Notes under the pieces: generated by a model | The model's input: only the letters and a program-made list of their open reading frames with translations | Databases searched by the model: none | What the model was told of the DNA's origin: nothing | Shown here: piece by piece, positions 23,501 through 34,579 of the stretch | How positions within the stretch are numbered: position 1 is the first letter of the stretch | How the letters are laid out: every line of letters begins with the position of its first letter | Made by a program: the position numbers and the translations under genes | NCBI RefSeq assembly: GCF_904849725.1 | Contig: NC_058519.1 | Coordinates: forward strand, 536,742,316-536,806,315 | Reading direction: 5' to 3' | Source of the DNA: Hordeum vulgare subsp. vulgare | Lineage: Eukaryota; Streptophyta; Magnoliopsida; Poales; Poaceae | DNA: 64,000 nt

Positions 23501-23642
23501 TAGATATAGACTCTTGCTTGTTATTGTCTTGACTTGAATTGCATATCTTACTTGCTTTACTTTGAAGTTCTTATATGTATGTTAGCATGTCAGCACATAA
23601 ACTATTGTGTTATCATTTACCTACTCGAGGACGAGCACGAAT
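20587..23642 (+). other. long 3' non-coding region of the gypsy element
   Basis: About 3 kb without a credible gene. It contains two extra polypurine-like sequences (21387-21396 and 21444-21453, each in a duplicated AAGCTTGGGGAT-CCCCC context) and a three-copy 24 bp tandem repeat (22703-22774). Short open frames such as 21346-21582 are low-complexity readings of these repeats. Confidence 0.65.
22703..22774. repeat. 24 bp tandem repeat, three copies
   Basis: Units 22703-22726, 22727-22750 and 22751-22774 each read AAAAGA(T/G)CCCAAAGAGG followed by a variable end. The sequence continues into purine-rich DNA to about 22850. Confidence 0.9.
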
Positions 23643-23657
23643 TAAGCTTGGGGATGT
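23643..23657 (+). other. polypurine tract
   Basis: TAAGCTTGGGGATGT directly precedes the TGATATGTCCC start of the LTR. Same core as the other gypsy polypurine tracts in the window. Confidence 0.85.
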
Positions 23658-25306
23658 TGATATGTCCCAAACGTCTCTATAATTTCTGCTTGCTCCATGA
23701 TCTTTGGGTGACATTGTTATATGTTTTGCTACAATTTTTATATCTTTTTAAACATATTTGGTCTAACCTACTAACTCAATGCACCCAATGTCAGTTTCTG
23801 TCCGCTAATGTCTTTTTTTTGCACGGGCTTTTACCCAAATTTCCAGAGCACCAAAAATCCTGAGAAAAATATATAAAAATCAGCGTGACAGAAGCTTCCA
23901 CATCACCGAAGATGGGCTAGAGGGGAGCCAGGGGCTGCCGAGGCGGCCACCCTGCGCGGCCTGGCCCATATCTGTGCACATAGGCCGCCTGGGTGGGCCC
24001 CACCTCCTCGGACGCCCTCCTTTGGCCTATATTTACCCCTCCGATCGGAAACCCTTCCATCATATCCAGAATCGCGAATTTTTCCATCGTTCCGCCGCCA
24101 CAGCGCTTCCGAGATCGGGAGTGTAAGGAGACCTCTTCCCGGCACTCTGTCAGAGGGAGGATTAACCTCCAGGAGCTTCTCCACCGCCATGGACGCTTCC
24201 CGGACCTGCCATGAGTAGTCCTCCTTGGACCATGAGTCCATGAGCAGTAGCTATGTGATGTCTTCTCTCCAATCTTGTGCTTCAATGATTAGCCCTTGTG
24301 AGGTGCCCTACATGATCAAGGCATCTATGTAATTTTCCTGCTATTGTTGTGCTCGGCTTGTTGGGATCCGATGGATTATGAGATTATGTTCAGATTGTTA
24401 TGAGTTATATACTTGATTATCCTTTTATATTATGTTCTTTAGTGATTCGCGCATGTTCTCCGTTGCTCTTTATTGCTTTGGCCAAGTAGTAGACTGTAAC
24501 TCCAAGAGGGAGCGTTATGCATGATTGTGAGTTCGTGCCTCTTGATGTCTAGCTTGAGTGATAGAAACATGAGACTAGGGGATGTCCTGTTGCCACCAGG
24601 GAGAAAACAACGGTGCTTGTGCCCACGGTTGCAAGGATTGTTTACGTTACACATAGTTCGTTAATGCAGTTGTCCGTTGCTTTGAGTTTACACTTTGGGT
24701 GGGGCTCGCAACTTAATACCAGCGAGATGTTCTGGATAGATATCTCAAGGTGGATGATTAGTAAGTAGATGCTGATGAATAAATAGTCTACTTATCTTGG
24801 CGTACTTCCCATTACTATTGAACCTCTAACTTTCAAGTAGCATAATTAGCATTGCGGTGCGTTTATAATTCTGTCAATTGCCCAACTGTAATTTGTTTAC
24901 CCATACATAGTTGTTTATCATCTTTTGGGAGAGAGACATCACTAGTGAACATCATGCGACTCAGGTCCATATCACCACCACTGCTTACACCTCCACCATT
25001 TACTTCTTTCATTTCCTTTTCCATTGCAATCACTATCACTATTCCCGCTTGTGTTTTGATCCTTTGCAAACTACAAGGCCGGAGAGATTGACAACCTCTC
25101 TGTACTCGTTGGGAGAAAAGTTATTTGTTGTGTGTGCAGGTCCACGTCTTCTGCTAGCACCAGGGCAGCAGATACCTACTTGTTGATCCTCAGAGTCCTC
25201 CTGGTTCGATAAACCTTAGAGTCTCCGTGTAAGGGAAATTTGCTGCTGACTACATCTCCACCTTCCACTTGGGGTAACCAACGAGGGGCGAGAAGTATAT
25301 CCATCA
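23658..25306 (+). repeat. 3' LTR of plus-strand gypsy element
   Basis: Starts TGATATGTCCC, ends AGTATATCCATCA, 1649 bp, typical of Triticeae gypsy LTR termini. It has the usual GC-rich block (23925-24010) before a TATA box. The end is placed by motif only, because the partner LTR is outside the window. Confidence 0.75.
24027..24035 (+). promoter_or_regulatory. LTR TATA box
   Basis: GGCCTATATTTACC immediately follows the GC-rich block, the same layout as in the other gypsy LTRs here. Confidence 0.55.
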
Positions 25307-25432
25307 ACTCATCATCACTCGCCAACTTGCAGGTGGCTATTAATGGTTCATTCAAAAAAGTGTAAGCTTTCTTCGAAGCCTATGATTTTCTTTCTATCCT
25401 AGTAGTTGGTGCGTGTGTTGATGCTGCGGCCC

Positions 25433-26827
25433 TTATAGTTGTTCAGATTTCCCGAAGGAGAAGAAGGAGGTGCTGAAAGGGGATTGGAGGAACAAGTCTG
25501 AATCGAAGAGTATACCATGTTCCTGCAGTCTGCTTGTAATACACTCTTCCCATGGCCATGTTGTGAGGTCTTTCCACTTATCAGATTTTAGTTCCATTTG
25601 AAGCGATGCATATTGGAATACATTTTGCAGTCCTTCGAGTTGTTCCATGTAAAAATGTGAAAGTATTAGCATCAAAAGCGAACAATAACAGATATCGTCT
25701 TATCAAAAGATGGTGAAGTGGGACTAATAACTAACCATAGCGGTGAGGTCTTTGCGTTGCACTGGGCCTAGCGATTTGAGCACCTGGATACATTGCAGCC
25801 TGTTACTTATAACTGCTAGGTACCAATGGAAGTCTTTAATGTTTACTAGAACGAATATCTAAAAAATGGGTTTTGTTAGTTTAGGTCCCATCTATACAAA
25901 CATTTGTCCTCTATTGAATTCATAGTAATATGTACGGAAGTGAGACTCACCATATCATGTTACAAATAAGTGACGACCCTCTGTAATACCCATCTTGGTG
26001 CATCATCGTGTATAGAGCTAAATTCATTTATCAGCTTAGAGATGCACGCATTCTCTAATAACACACTACCACCTGACCTCATCTGTAGATGCTCTTTAGC
26101 ACTTATGCAATGTAGGTATGCGTCTATGATCTACAATATCAAGTGCACACCTTGGTTATAGGAGATAATAGAAACTTATGTTAACATATCATCGTCTTGT
26201 CATAAAGCTACATATACTTACTTCGTCACCAAGAAATTCTCCGGCGGTTAAAAGACGTTCTAACTGTTTCTTGTTGAGATATGAGTCCTGGATGCTCACT
26301 AAATTTATTTTCTCGTTTGGTTCAGACATGATATTTCCAATCACGAACCAATCATCGCCGGTGCAGGCGTAATCTATCATGATGTAAGTAACAACAATTA
26401 TAAGAAAGAAAATAAATGTAGCAAAAGCAGGGCATAGAAAGATTTGATTGTGCCTTCTGGAGCCACCACGTAGTCTTGTGCCTTCTTTGGTTTGTTATGC
26501 AGTCGGATATGCTTCACTTTCTGCGCTCACATTGCTAGCTTGTCCCCTATAATTTATGCCCCTTCCCTGTCGGACATTTGTTCTAATTCTTCGTCCTCAA
26601 CTGCCTCCATTTGTTTACTTGTTTCGTTGTCTGTTAATTCCTGAGAGCAACATTACAAAGAATCATCCGTATGAAAGATATACTATAATTAGAATTAGAA
26701 CTATTTGGGACATAGTTGGAAAAGAAAAGATGCCTCTTTCACTTCGGAGAGTTCGAAATCAGTGGACTGCGTGCTCTTATTTTCCTCCAATTCATCTTTG
26801 TCGGCTATTCCATTTGAATCTGTCAGC
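25433..26827 (-). pseudogene. Ulp1-like (peptidase C48 type) gene fragment, with introns
   Basis: Minus-strand blocks join through consensus splice sites. Exon A ends at 26222 (donor GAA|GTAAGT); exon B is 26130-25951 (acceptor TTGTAG, donor ATG|GTGAGT, one in-frame TAA); exon C is 25858-25736 (acceptor TTTTAG, donor ATG|GTTAGT); a last block runs 25675-25433. B and C are exact multiples of three, so all these introns are phase 0. Exon C reads NIKDFHWYLAVIS, the His region of plant Ulp1-like proteases, then IQVLKSLG, where Lys stands at the usual catalytic Asp. The last block has the conserved WP tryptophan region but no recognisable catalytic Cys. Upstream coding-like patches reach 26827, where an LTR cuts the gene. 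Likely transposon-carried and dead. Nothing is recognised in 25307-25432. Confidence 0.6.
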
Positions 26828-28345
26828 TGATGACCCACAAGTGTAGGGGATCTATCGTAGCTTTTTCGATAAGTAAGAGTGTCGAACCCAACAAGGAGCA
26901 GAAGGTACTGACAAGTGATCTTGAGCAAGGAATAACTACCAACACTGAAAGGTAACTTTTTATTGGTTTTGTGGTATAAGCAACAAGGAAATAAATAGAA
27001 GGAAAGTAAATGGCGCTGAGGTTCAGCAAGTGGCCCAATCCTTATGAACACAAAGGATAAGTCGGTGGACTAAACTTATAAAGACTAAGGTGTTCCTGAG
27101 GACACACGGGAAAAATAGTCAAGTGCTTTCGCCATATTCCGTCTAGTACTATGTTTTGTATTGATAAGTGTTATGTGGGTGGATCTTTGTTAGTGCACTG
27201 TCTAGGCTGGGACAAGTACACTCTTATGGTTAAACCCCTTGCAAGCATCCGCAAATACAAGAGAGAAATTAAGGCAAATCCTAACCATAGCAATAAACCT
27301 TAGGATCCAACACTCCCTCGTGCAAAAGCATGCGAACTGGGGTTTCGGTTTCTATCCCTCCGGCAACCCACCATAAGCATTATTTATACACGATGCATTC
27401 CCCTAGGTCCTTAAAAGGTGAAGTGTTATGTAGTCGATGTTCACATAACACCAATAGAAGAATAACACCATAACTTAAATATCAATCAACACATATTACG
27501 TCAACATCATATGACTAGTAGCAACTAGACTTCTCCCATGTCCTCAAGAACTAAAGGAACTACTCACTAGACATAAAAGAGATCATGATCAGAGGGGATG
27601 AAAATATGATGAACAATCTGGTCATAACAATAATTCTCCAACAATACTCAATAGAATTCACCACAAAAGAGTAATCAACACCGGTAGACTAAAGGGGATG
27701 AATAGTGCAAGGTACAACTCCGATTGCAATGGTAAAGTGAGATGGGGTGAAGATGGAGATGGTGCTGGTGTTGAGGGTGATGGTGATGATGATCTCGATG
27801 ATGCCCATGATGATGGTGATGACGATGAGGACGATCTCCCCTTCCGGGAGGTGTTCTCCCCGGCGGAATATGCCCACCGGAAAGGTCTTTTCTTCTTTCT
27901 AGGTTTCCGCCGCGGAGCGGCGGCGGAACTACGAAAACTCTTCTGTCCTCGGGATTGTTTGGTCACGGGGGTCATATAGGCCAAAGGAGAGCACCGGAGG
28001 TGGGACCCACCACCCAGGCGGCCTCCCTGTGCGGCCAGGAGGTCGGCCGCGCCACCAGGTCGTTTGGGTGACTAGTGGCCCCACTCTGGCCCTTCTTCGG
28101 CCTGTATTCGTGATTTGTTTGGAAACTCCTTCCCCGTAATTTTTAGATCAATTGGAGATGTTCTTATCTGGCAACTCTTCATGCTATTTTCTCCGCTGAA
28201 TCTTGCGTCTGCTGTTTCGGCACCGGAAAGTTGTAAACTGTGTAAAATAAGCCAAAACACTATAAGAACAACATCATATTGTGAAATATATCAATGAATA
28301 GAGATAAATTATGATACAAAATAGTGATGCATTTTGGACGTATCA
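26828..28345 (-). repeat. LTR (3' LTR of minus-strand gypsy element)
   Basis: 1518 bp, TG to CA. Both ends match, in reverse complement, the ends of the LTRs at 42644-44153 and 51373-52899. It contains a GAT-rich microsatellite and a GC-rich promoter block (28000-28070). Confidence 0.85.
27743..27835. repeat. GAT/GGT trinucleotide microsatellite in LTR
   Basis: Imperfect GATGGTGAT repeats lie in the R/U5 part of the LTR. The related LTRs at 43155 and 51895 have only a short CATCGTCATCACC at this place, so the tract has expanded in this copy. Confidence 0.75.
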
Positions 28346-28359
28346 ACTCCCCCAAGCTT
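28346..28359 (-). other. polypurine tract
   Basis: Plus-strand ACTCCCCCAAGCTT (minus AAGCTTGGGGGAGT) abuts the LTR; identical in core to the tract at 51359-51372. Confidence 0.88.
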
Positions 28360-29538
28360 AGACCTCGCTTGTCCCCAAGCGAATACTGAGCTCGGTAAAC
28401 CTGTCCACAAGTTTAGAGAGTGAAGTGTTGATAAATAAGAATACGGACAAGAAGCATCATAATTTCTCTACTAAACTCAACCATCCTCAACAGCAATCTC
28501 AACTCATAAGGCCCATATGAAAGAGTAATATCAATTACAATCAAAAGTAGGGCTAAGGAAACTCATCAAACCATGGCAAACATGTCCTTGGTCAAAGAAC
28601 AACTAGTAACTTTTAACTTTTGCTCTTCCTCTTATATTTTGATGAGATCAATTGAAGCTTTTTGAAAGAACATGTTATTAGTCAAGAAGTGAAAATGCTA
28701 ACACAAAGGAATATGTTTGATTTAGCTAGGATTAACAAACAACTTACTCATCTTAATGATAATGCCAACAAAGTTGTGATATGGCAATTCTCAATGAAAC
28801 AATATAAATGCATGCATCTTTGTCAACATAAGGTGTCTCCTCTTTTATAGGATAGAACGAAGTAGGTTCACTGACTCAACATAAAAGTAAAGGATTAGCC
28901 CTTCGTAGTGGGAAGTAGGGAAAACTCATGTGCTAGAGATTTTAGAGATTTTGAAATCAATAAGATTGTAAAACAAGCTTTTGGGAGGTGCATAATTTGT
29001 CAACGAATGCTAGCAGATAGCCCAATACTTCTCATGCTTGACAAGTTTTGAGGAACGACTCCCAAAGTGGGGACGATCACATCCCTCTAGTCTCCTTTGT
29101 TTATCACTACCAAAGTTTTATGATTTCTCATATACAAAGCGCGAATGGGGTTTTGTTTGTTGTTATTATCTTTTACGAGCTTGGCGCACTCATGCCAGTC
29201 CCTCCTTGTATTTGGGGTTCGCAGATTAGACATCCAAATCCAGGATAAAGCTTGTCCAGTATGAGAAGATCATGAATTATCTACTACTTCCTCATGAGCT
29301 AAAACAAAGGCACAAAACAGGGAATAATATTTTGAAGGTTTAAAGATAGCACATGAGTATTATACTTTAGGAGTGGCAGTGAAATACCACATATAGGGAA
29401 GGTATGATAGACTCTTGGGAAGGTTGAGGTTTCAAGGTATGGGTGCACAAGAAGTATTCCCTCTTAGTCCAAGAGTTGGCTAGCAAAGGCTTTTGAAAGT
29501 AGACAAATGATGTTGACTTGGATGCAAAACAATATAAA
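28360..29538 (-). other. 3' non-coding region of the gypsy element, first part
   Basis: No gene seen. Resembles 6266-8101 in patches. The frame at 28662-28850 is unsupported. Confidence 0.65.
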
Positions 29539-29543
29539 GTTTA
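29539..29543. repeat. target-site duplication GTTTA, left copy
   Basis: GTTTA precedes the copia LTR and is repeated at 58591-58595 after the other LTR end, proving one insertion event spanning 29 kb including later nested elements. Confidence 0.92.
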
Positions 29544-30959
29544 TGGAAGTGCGTTATATCGACTAGAGGGGGGTGAATAGGAGATTTTTAGAATTTCATC
29601 ATTGAGGAAATTCCTTTTGAGGAAATTCCTCACTGATGACTAACTCACATCGGAAACAACAAAGGATCAGGAGTGCAAAGTATCACTACAACAATTTTTC
29701 AGGATGAAGAATATGAAAACAGTTTGCACAGTATGCAGGCACGCAGAAAACAGATGAGGATTAACTCGCGTGAAGAATTTGGGGTTGAGGAATTTCGGAG
29801 AAAGTCTTCAGAAAATTCTTCAAACAGTGATAGTGAAAATCATCAACACACAATCTGAGGAATATAAAGAGTTGAGGAAATAGAACCCGTTTCACAGTGA
29901 AGACAGTGGTTGATGACCCAGTTCCAACTGTTGTGACAGTTGTACATCTGGTTTGGAGCAGCTTGGTATTGAAACCAAAAGACACATAGTCTCGGGACAC
30001 ACAGTCCCTACCGTATTCTCCTTGGGCTAAGAACACACAGTCCTCGCCCAACACTCGTGGTAAGTCTTCAGGGCACACTTCCAAACCCTCACAAACTTGG
30101 TCACCTGGCGATCCACAATTGACTGCTGGATTGCTCTAGACCATGACGCCTAACCGTCTGGAGGATGCACAATCCTCAAAGGTAAAAGGCTTCAGTCCCA
30201 CACAGGAACAACTTCTTCAGTGATGCGCAATCACTTGGTATTTGGTTTGTGGTTTGGTGTTTGGGGTATTTCCTCACTGATGAATTACTCTCGAAGACTC
30301 TGAGGAATTTGGGTTGCTCTTATGACAAGTGTTAGTTTCTAACGGAGCAGCCAACCAGCTAATGGTTGTGGGAGCGGCTATTTATAGCCTGTGAGCATTC
30401 CGACATGATTTGACATTAATGCCCTTAAATAATATGACCATTGGTGTGGATAAGACCAATGATGTGGCACAACTATCAACAACGGTTGGGACCCTGAACT
30501 GTGAGAGCCCTCATGTCTCTCATATTCCTCACTTGAGGCTTTTGGTAGGATTAGGCTTGGGTTGAGCATCATGAGGAAATTCATTCCAAAGTGTTACCTC
30601 GACCCCCTTTAACAATACGGTGTTCCTATTACTCAAGTGTGAAGAAAATAAAACAGAAATGGTAAATCTTCATGCTTCAAAGTCTTCAGATTGATTTTCT
30701 TCAGGACACACTGAATTCCTCAATTTCAATATCTTCATGAGGAATATCAATTTCATCGCAAATTCTTCGCGATTCAATTCTTCAGCTTCAGACCAATTTC
30801 TTCAGCCGAAGATATACATTTTTAGGGGTCGATATTCATCAAATATTTCAAACTCCTCAGCGACTTATAGATCCTGTGTACACTCAAGAACCCATTAGAT
30901 ACTTAACCTATAAGTCTTCAAACCACCAAAATCACTAAGGGGCACTAGATGCACTTACA
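29544..30959 (-). repeat. copia LTR, uninterrupted (3' LTR)
   Basis: 1416 bp; plus-strand start TGGAAGTGCGTTA, end GCACTTACA. Aligns with the three pieces 41914-42643, 52905-53158 and 58175-58590, about 1400 bp in total. Confidence 0.92.
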
Positions 30960-30976
30960 ATCTCCCCCTTTTTGGT
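30960..30976 (-). other. polypurine tract of copia element
   Basis: Plus-strand ATCTCCCCCTTTTTGG, i.e. minus CCAAAAAGGGGGAGAT, next to the LTR. SIRE-type. Confidence 0.85.
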
Positions 30977-31500
30977 GGTTGATGACAATTAGGTTAAGTC
31001 TTCAACGGGAATAAACATATGAAGTGTAAATACTCATTTGAGGAATTTGAAATCAAAATTCAGAGAGACTCCTCCTGAAGATGTGCATATCTTGAGGATT
31101 TCACTTTTCACAGCAAATGCACATTGATGATCTATATCATGGAGATCTCCCCCTGAGTCTTGTAAATCATGCATACATACGACATATAGTATGAAGAAAT
31201 TGAGGATGCATGATGACAAATGGTATCTGACGAATTCCAGCATGCGTGCATTAAAATTTTGAGGAATAAGCATGCGAAGAAAAACGTTCAAAAGCGTCAG
31301 AGTACCATCGGGCTTAAGTTACAACTCATTACATAAAACACTTCACAAGAGCCAAGAGTTTGTAACTTAAATAAAGTTTATAAGCCCCCAAAATATCCCG
31401 CGTGAAGACTAACTCTCAGATTTCTCCCCCTTTGTCATCAAGTGACAAAAAGGGACAAACTGAGGACTAACGCCCGTGAAGACTTTCACTTCTTGGCAGT
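30977..31500 (-). other. 3' untranslated region of copia element
   Basis: About 520 bp between the accessory ORFs and the polypurine tract. A second CTCCCCCT stretch occurs near 31147 and another near 31425, possible secondary plus-strand primers. No gene seen. Confidence 0.55.
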
Positions 31501-31893
31501 TTAGGAAGACGCATGAGGATTCTTGGGAGCAGACTTCCTCCTTGGACCGGTGGTAGTGTCTTGTTGATCTTCATCTGATTCAGCAGTGCGGAATGAAGAA
31601 AACGAACTGTCCTCAAGGTCTGGAACTGGAATTGGTCTGAATTTCTTCTTTGGTGGCCACGACCAGTCAAAGTCCTGCACAAACTCCAATTCAGCAAGTT
31701 TTGCTGGAGTCTTCAAATGAGCCAGTGTGGCCCAGGTTCGATCAAAAACCTCATGAAGATAATGATGGTTAAGCTTCACAACATTCTGTGTTTCATTGAG
31801 GGTTTTCACAATGGCGCCGAACTGGCGTTTGACCCATTTGTGATTCCGATCAACCTTTTGGTGAAGACTTAGAAGAAGCTCCCTGGTATTCAT
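31501..31893 (-). CDS. C-terminal part of accessory (env-like) protein, or separate small ORF
   Basis: 130 codons starting ATG at 31893, which overlaps the TGA of the upstream ORF as ATGA. The sequence is amphipathic and helix-prone in its first half (KVDRNHKWVKRQFGAIVKTL), suggesting a coiled coil, then Pro/Lys/Ser-rich. Because both frames read as similar, well-behaved protein and lie one base apart in phase, this is more likely the C-terminus of one ancestral protein cut by a single-base indel than a true second gene; translational re-initiation at ATGA is the alternative. Confidence 0.55.
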   Translation of the reverse strand: MNTRELLLSLHQKVDRNHKWVKRQFGAIVKTLNETQNVVKLNHHYLHEVFDRTWATLAHLKTPAKLAELEFVQDFDWSWPPKKKFRPIPVPDLEDSSFSSFRTAESDEDQQDTTTGPRRKSAPKNPHASS

Positions 31894-34571
31894 CCCCTTG
31901 GAGGAACATGACTAGGAGGATGGGTTTCAGTGTCAACCCATGAGGAGTAAGCATCTGGCTCTCGGAACTGGCCATCAAGGGGCCGACTTCCTTCATCAAT
32001 GACAGACTTGCCTTTTCCTTCAACAGGCTCGAAAGTCTTCTTGTTGACCCTTAGAGGAGGCATATAACCTATATGATTGTTGAAATCAGCGTGATAATTG
32101 ATGCCTGACCTGCGTCTGATGAATCTCATGATCCATGGAGCGTAAATATTCAGGTCAAAAGGGGCCATAGCATTTTCTGCCAGAGTCCTCAAGAAGAAAT
32201 CATGGATGTTGATGGGAATGCCATGTGTGATGTTGAAGAGGATATTCTTCATGATGCCTACGACATCTTCTTCATCATCATGACCCTTGATAGGCGCAAG
32301 AACGCTGCAGAGGATTCTGTAAACCGTCCTGGGTTCATACTTCAGCTCATGGACCAGGAAGGTTGTTCTTAGTGGTTGCCCCTTAGCTAAAGGCTTCATG
32401 AGGACATCCATCAGCTTGTTTGCCAGCTCACGTTCATCATACAGCTTTACTGCCTGTCCTGAGGGAATTGACACTGGTAGTTCACGCAGCAGCTCATTGG
32501 CAGGAGCCTTGAAGTGTGTGTTCTGTGTCATCCAATCTAGCACCCATGTGTTGAAGTCTGTTGGATCTCCAGAGATGTGCAGAGTTGCATAGAATTGAAG
32601 AATGATTTCACTATTCCAATCACGGATACCTGAGCACATAGGGAGGAGTCCTGCTTCAAAAAGGACGTTGAGGACTGGGGCGAAGCAAGGAATTTCTTCA
32701 AGCTCCACGTGAGGAATGTGCCTGTGCTGGAAAATCTTGTTTCTTCCACACGACACAGATGCATAGTAGTTGAGCTGTGTCGTGGTCCAAAACTTCATAT
32801 ACCTGATGCGAGGCTTGTCATAGGGATTTTCTCCGATGAAGAACATGCGTTCTTCAAAGAAAGATTCCTTTTGAAACTTTGGTCGCTTGGAGAACGGCTC
32901 ACGCTGCATTGGCTGAAGATTTTGTGGCTTGCCTTGAGGCGAGACAATAATTGCCGTTTCTGGGTTGAGGACGACAAGAGCATTCTCTGGATCTGGTGCA
33001 TTGTCCTCAGCATGTTCCTCAGGTTGAGGAATTTCATCTGCTTGTGCTTCAGGCTGAGGAGCATGCTGTGGTTGAGGAATGTCATCAACCGGAGCTTCTT
33101 GTTGAGGGTTTTGCTGTGGAGGAGGAATTGGTTCATCCTGAGCCTTAGCTTGAGGATTTTCCTTGGCAAATTCCTCAATAGCCGGTTCATCAGCACGGCT
33201 TTCTTGAGGGATTTCCTCAGCATGAGCAGTTTCATCAGATGGTTCCTCAATCAGAGGCTGAGGAGTTGGTGCAGGAGGGGCAGCCTTCTTGTTGTACTTG
33301 TCAACCGTGTCAGTGGAGAATTTCATGAAATTGTTTTTGAGACTTTGACGGTCAGAGAGCTTAGAGTACTTGTTAGTCAAAGTCTTCAATTCAGCCTGTG
33401 TTGACACAAGTGCATCAGGCGTCAGGTTGAGGAGATTCTGTTTGAGGAATTTCTCCTTTTTGAGCTTTGCAACCTTTGGCTGTTTGGCTTGCTGCTCCTT
33501 CCATTCGGCTTCGTTGATGAATGTGGCCACCATGTGGCTGATGCCTGGGGGAAGCTTCAAATCATCGATTGGAGTGTTGGGGTCCTCATACCAGATGTTG
33601 ATGTAATCCAGGAGGACTTTTGGGTCCATGGCCAGAAGAATGGAGCTGCCAGAAGCTTGAGCTACCCTTTCTTGCTTATTTCTGATGATGGCTTGCAGAG
33701 TATCATCATCAAATTCATCACTGCCTTCTGATGCAGAAGGAACTTTGATGATTTTGCTTGTGCTCGGTCTTGTTCCTCTCCGAGCAGTCACCTTAGTCTT
33801 CAGGGGAGTCGGTGAAGACTTTGTCTCGGAGCTTATTGCAGACGGGACTGAGGAGATGGAGACAGTGGGCAGTGGCTTCACTATCTGCTTCTGTTCAGGC
33901 TTTGAAGCCTTTGGTGGTGCTGAGGGTTTTGGAGCTGATGCTGGTGTAGCTTTCTGAGGCATTTTCTCTTGAGGCTTTGAAGCCTTTGGTTTTGGTGGCA
34001 CAGACTTCATTTGAGGAATGGCCGCAGAAGTCTCAGCGGCAGAGGAACTGGCGACAGTTGCAGCAGCAGCAGATTCTTCATTGAATTTCCTCATAGCAGC
34101 TTGTGCTTGCTTCTGAAGCTTTGAAAAATGTTTTGACTTTTCCTCAGGATAATCATCAATTTTCTTGAGGCTTGAGGGGTGTGCATCCTGATAGTCCTCA
34201 AGTGGAGGCCGTTTGCCAGGAGGCTTGAGAGCGATTTTCTTCACATATTTGGGAGTGACGAATTTGTACTCTTTCCACTCCTTAGCCCATCGGCGTTCTA
34301 TCTTTTGAAGCCTGATCTTCCTCTTGGGCATAGTTTCTTGCTCATCAGGAGTGCAGTATTCCAGGTATATATCCTCAGGGATATCTATGGCAGTGTTCTG
34401 CTCGAGCTTCTTGCCACCCTTTTGCTTCCTTTCATCTTCCATTTTCTTCAGCTCAGGCTTTTGTTGAGGAAATTGAACTCTTGAGGATTCTGATGAAACT
34501 TGTAGATTTTCTTCAAGAAACGCTGCAAATGAGTTAAGTTGATGAGAACCTAGAGATTCATCAGCTGACAT
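31890..34571 (-). CDS. long accessory ORF (env-like position), SIRE/Maximus type
   Basis: Open for 893 codons from ATG at 34571, downstream of pol on the minus strand, where SIRE-clade copia elements carry an env-like or unknown ORF. Residues 1-160 are Lys/Glu-rich; about 165-300 are Ala/Pro/Lys/Ser low complexity; about 460-600 are Pro/Glu/Gln/Ala-rich with repeats of the EIPQP type; the last 300 residues look globular (NKIFQHRHIPHVELEEIPCF, HGIPINIHDFFLRTL). No signal peptide or clear membrane span is visible, which argues against a classical envelope. The globular part shares layout with the Athila accessory protein at 8102-9253. It has its own TATA-containing upstream region and a candidate leader intron. 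Its integrity contrasts with the broken gag-pol. Confidence 0.75.
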   Translation of the reverse strand: MSADESLGSHQLNSFAAFLEENLQVSSESSRVQFPQQKPELKKMEDERKQKGGKKLEQNTAIDIPEDIYLEYCTPDEQETMPKRKIRLQKIERRWAKEWKEYKFVTPKYVKKIALKPPGKRPPLEDYQDAHPSSLKKIDDYPEEKSKHFSKLQKQAQAAMRKFNEESAAAATVASSSAAETSAAIPQMKSVPPKPKASKPQEKMPQKATPASAPKPSAPPKASKPEQKQIVKPLPTVSISSVPSAISSETKSSPTPLKTKVTARRGTRPSTSKIIKVPSASEGSDEFDDDTLQAIIRNKQERVAQASGSSILLAMDPKVLLDYINIWYEDPNTPIDDLKLPPGISHMVATFINEAEWKEQQAKQPKVAKLKKEKFLKQNLLNLTPDALVSTQAELKTLTNKYSKLSDRQSLKNNFMKFSTDTVDKYNKKAAPPAPTPQPLIEEPSDETAHAEEIPQESRADEPAIEEFAKENPQAKAQDEPIPPPQQNPQQEAPVDDIPQPQHAPQPEAQADEIPQPEEHAEDNAPDPENALVVLNPETAIIVSPQGKPQNLQPMQREPFSKRPKFQKESFFEERMFFIGENPYDKPRIRYMKFWTTTQLNYYASVSCGRNKIFQHRHIPHVELEEIPCFAPVLNVLFEAGLLPMCSGIRDWNSEIILQFYATLHISGDPTDFNTWVLDWMTQNTHFKAPANELLRELPVSIPSGQAVKLYDERELANKLMDVLMKPLAKGQPLRTTFLVHELKYEPRTVYRILCSVLAPIKGHDDEEDVVGIMKNILFNITHGIPINIHDFFLRTLAENAMAPFDLNIYAPWIMRFIRRRSGINYHADFNNHIGYMPPLRVNKKTFEPVEGKGKSVIDEGSRPLDGQFREPDAYSSWVDTETHPPSHVPPRG

Positions 34572-34579
34572 GTTTGTAC

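Larger units (their letters stand above)
19991..25306 (+). mobile_element. 3' part of a plus-strand Ty3/gypsy element
   Basis: The sequence right of the 4 kb LTR leads through an accessory ORF (20080-20586), a long 3' non-coding region with several AAGCTTGGGGA polypurine-like copies, a final polypurine tract (23643-23657) and a TG...CA LTR (23658-25306). The 5' LTR and gag-pol are not in the window, probably because the chromovirus-like element inserted here; the remainder should lie to the left. Confidence 0.75.

Noticed and set aside
32709..33404. 231-codon plus-strand frame antisense to the 893-codon ORF
   Set aside because: Shadow of the Pro/Glu/Gln-rich coding strand; no motif and no independent promoter seen.
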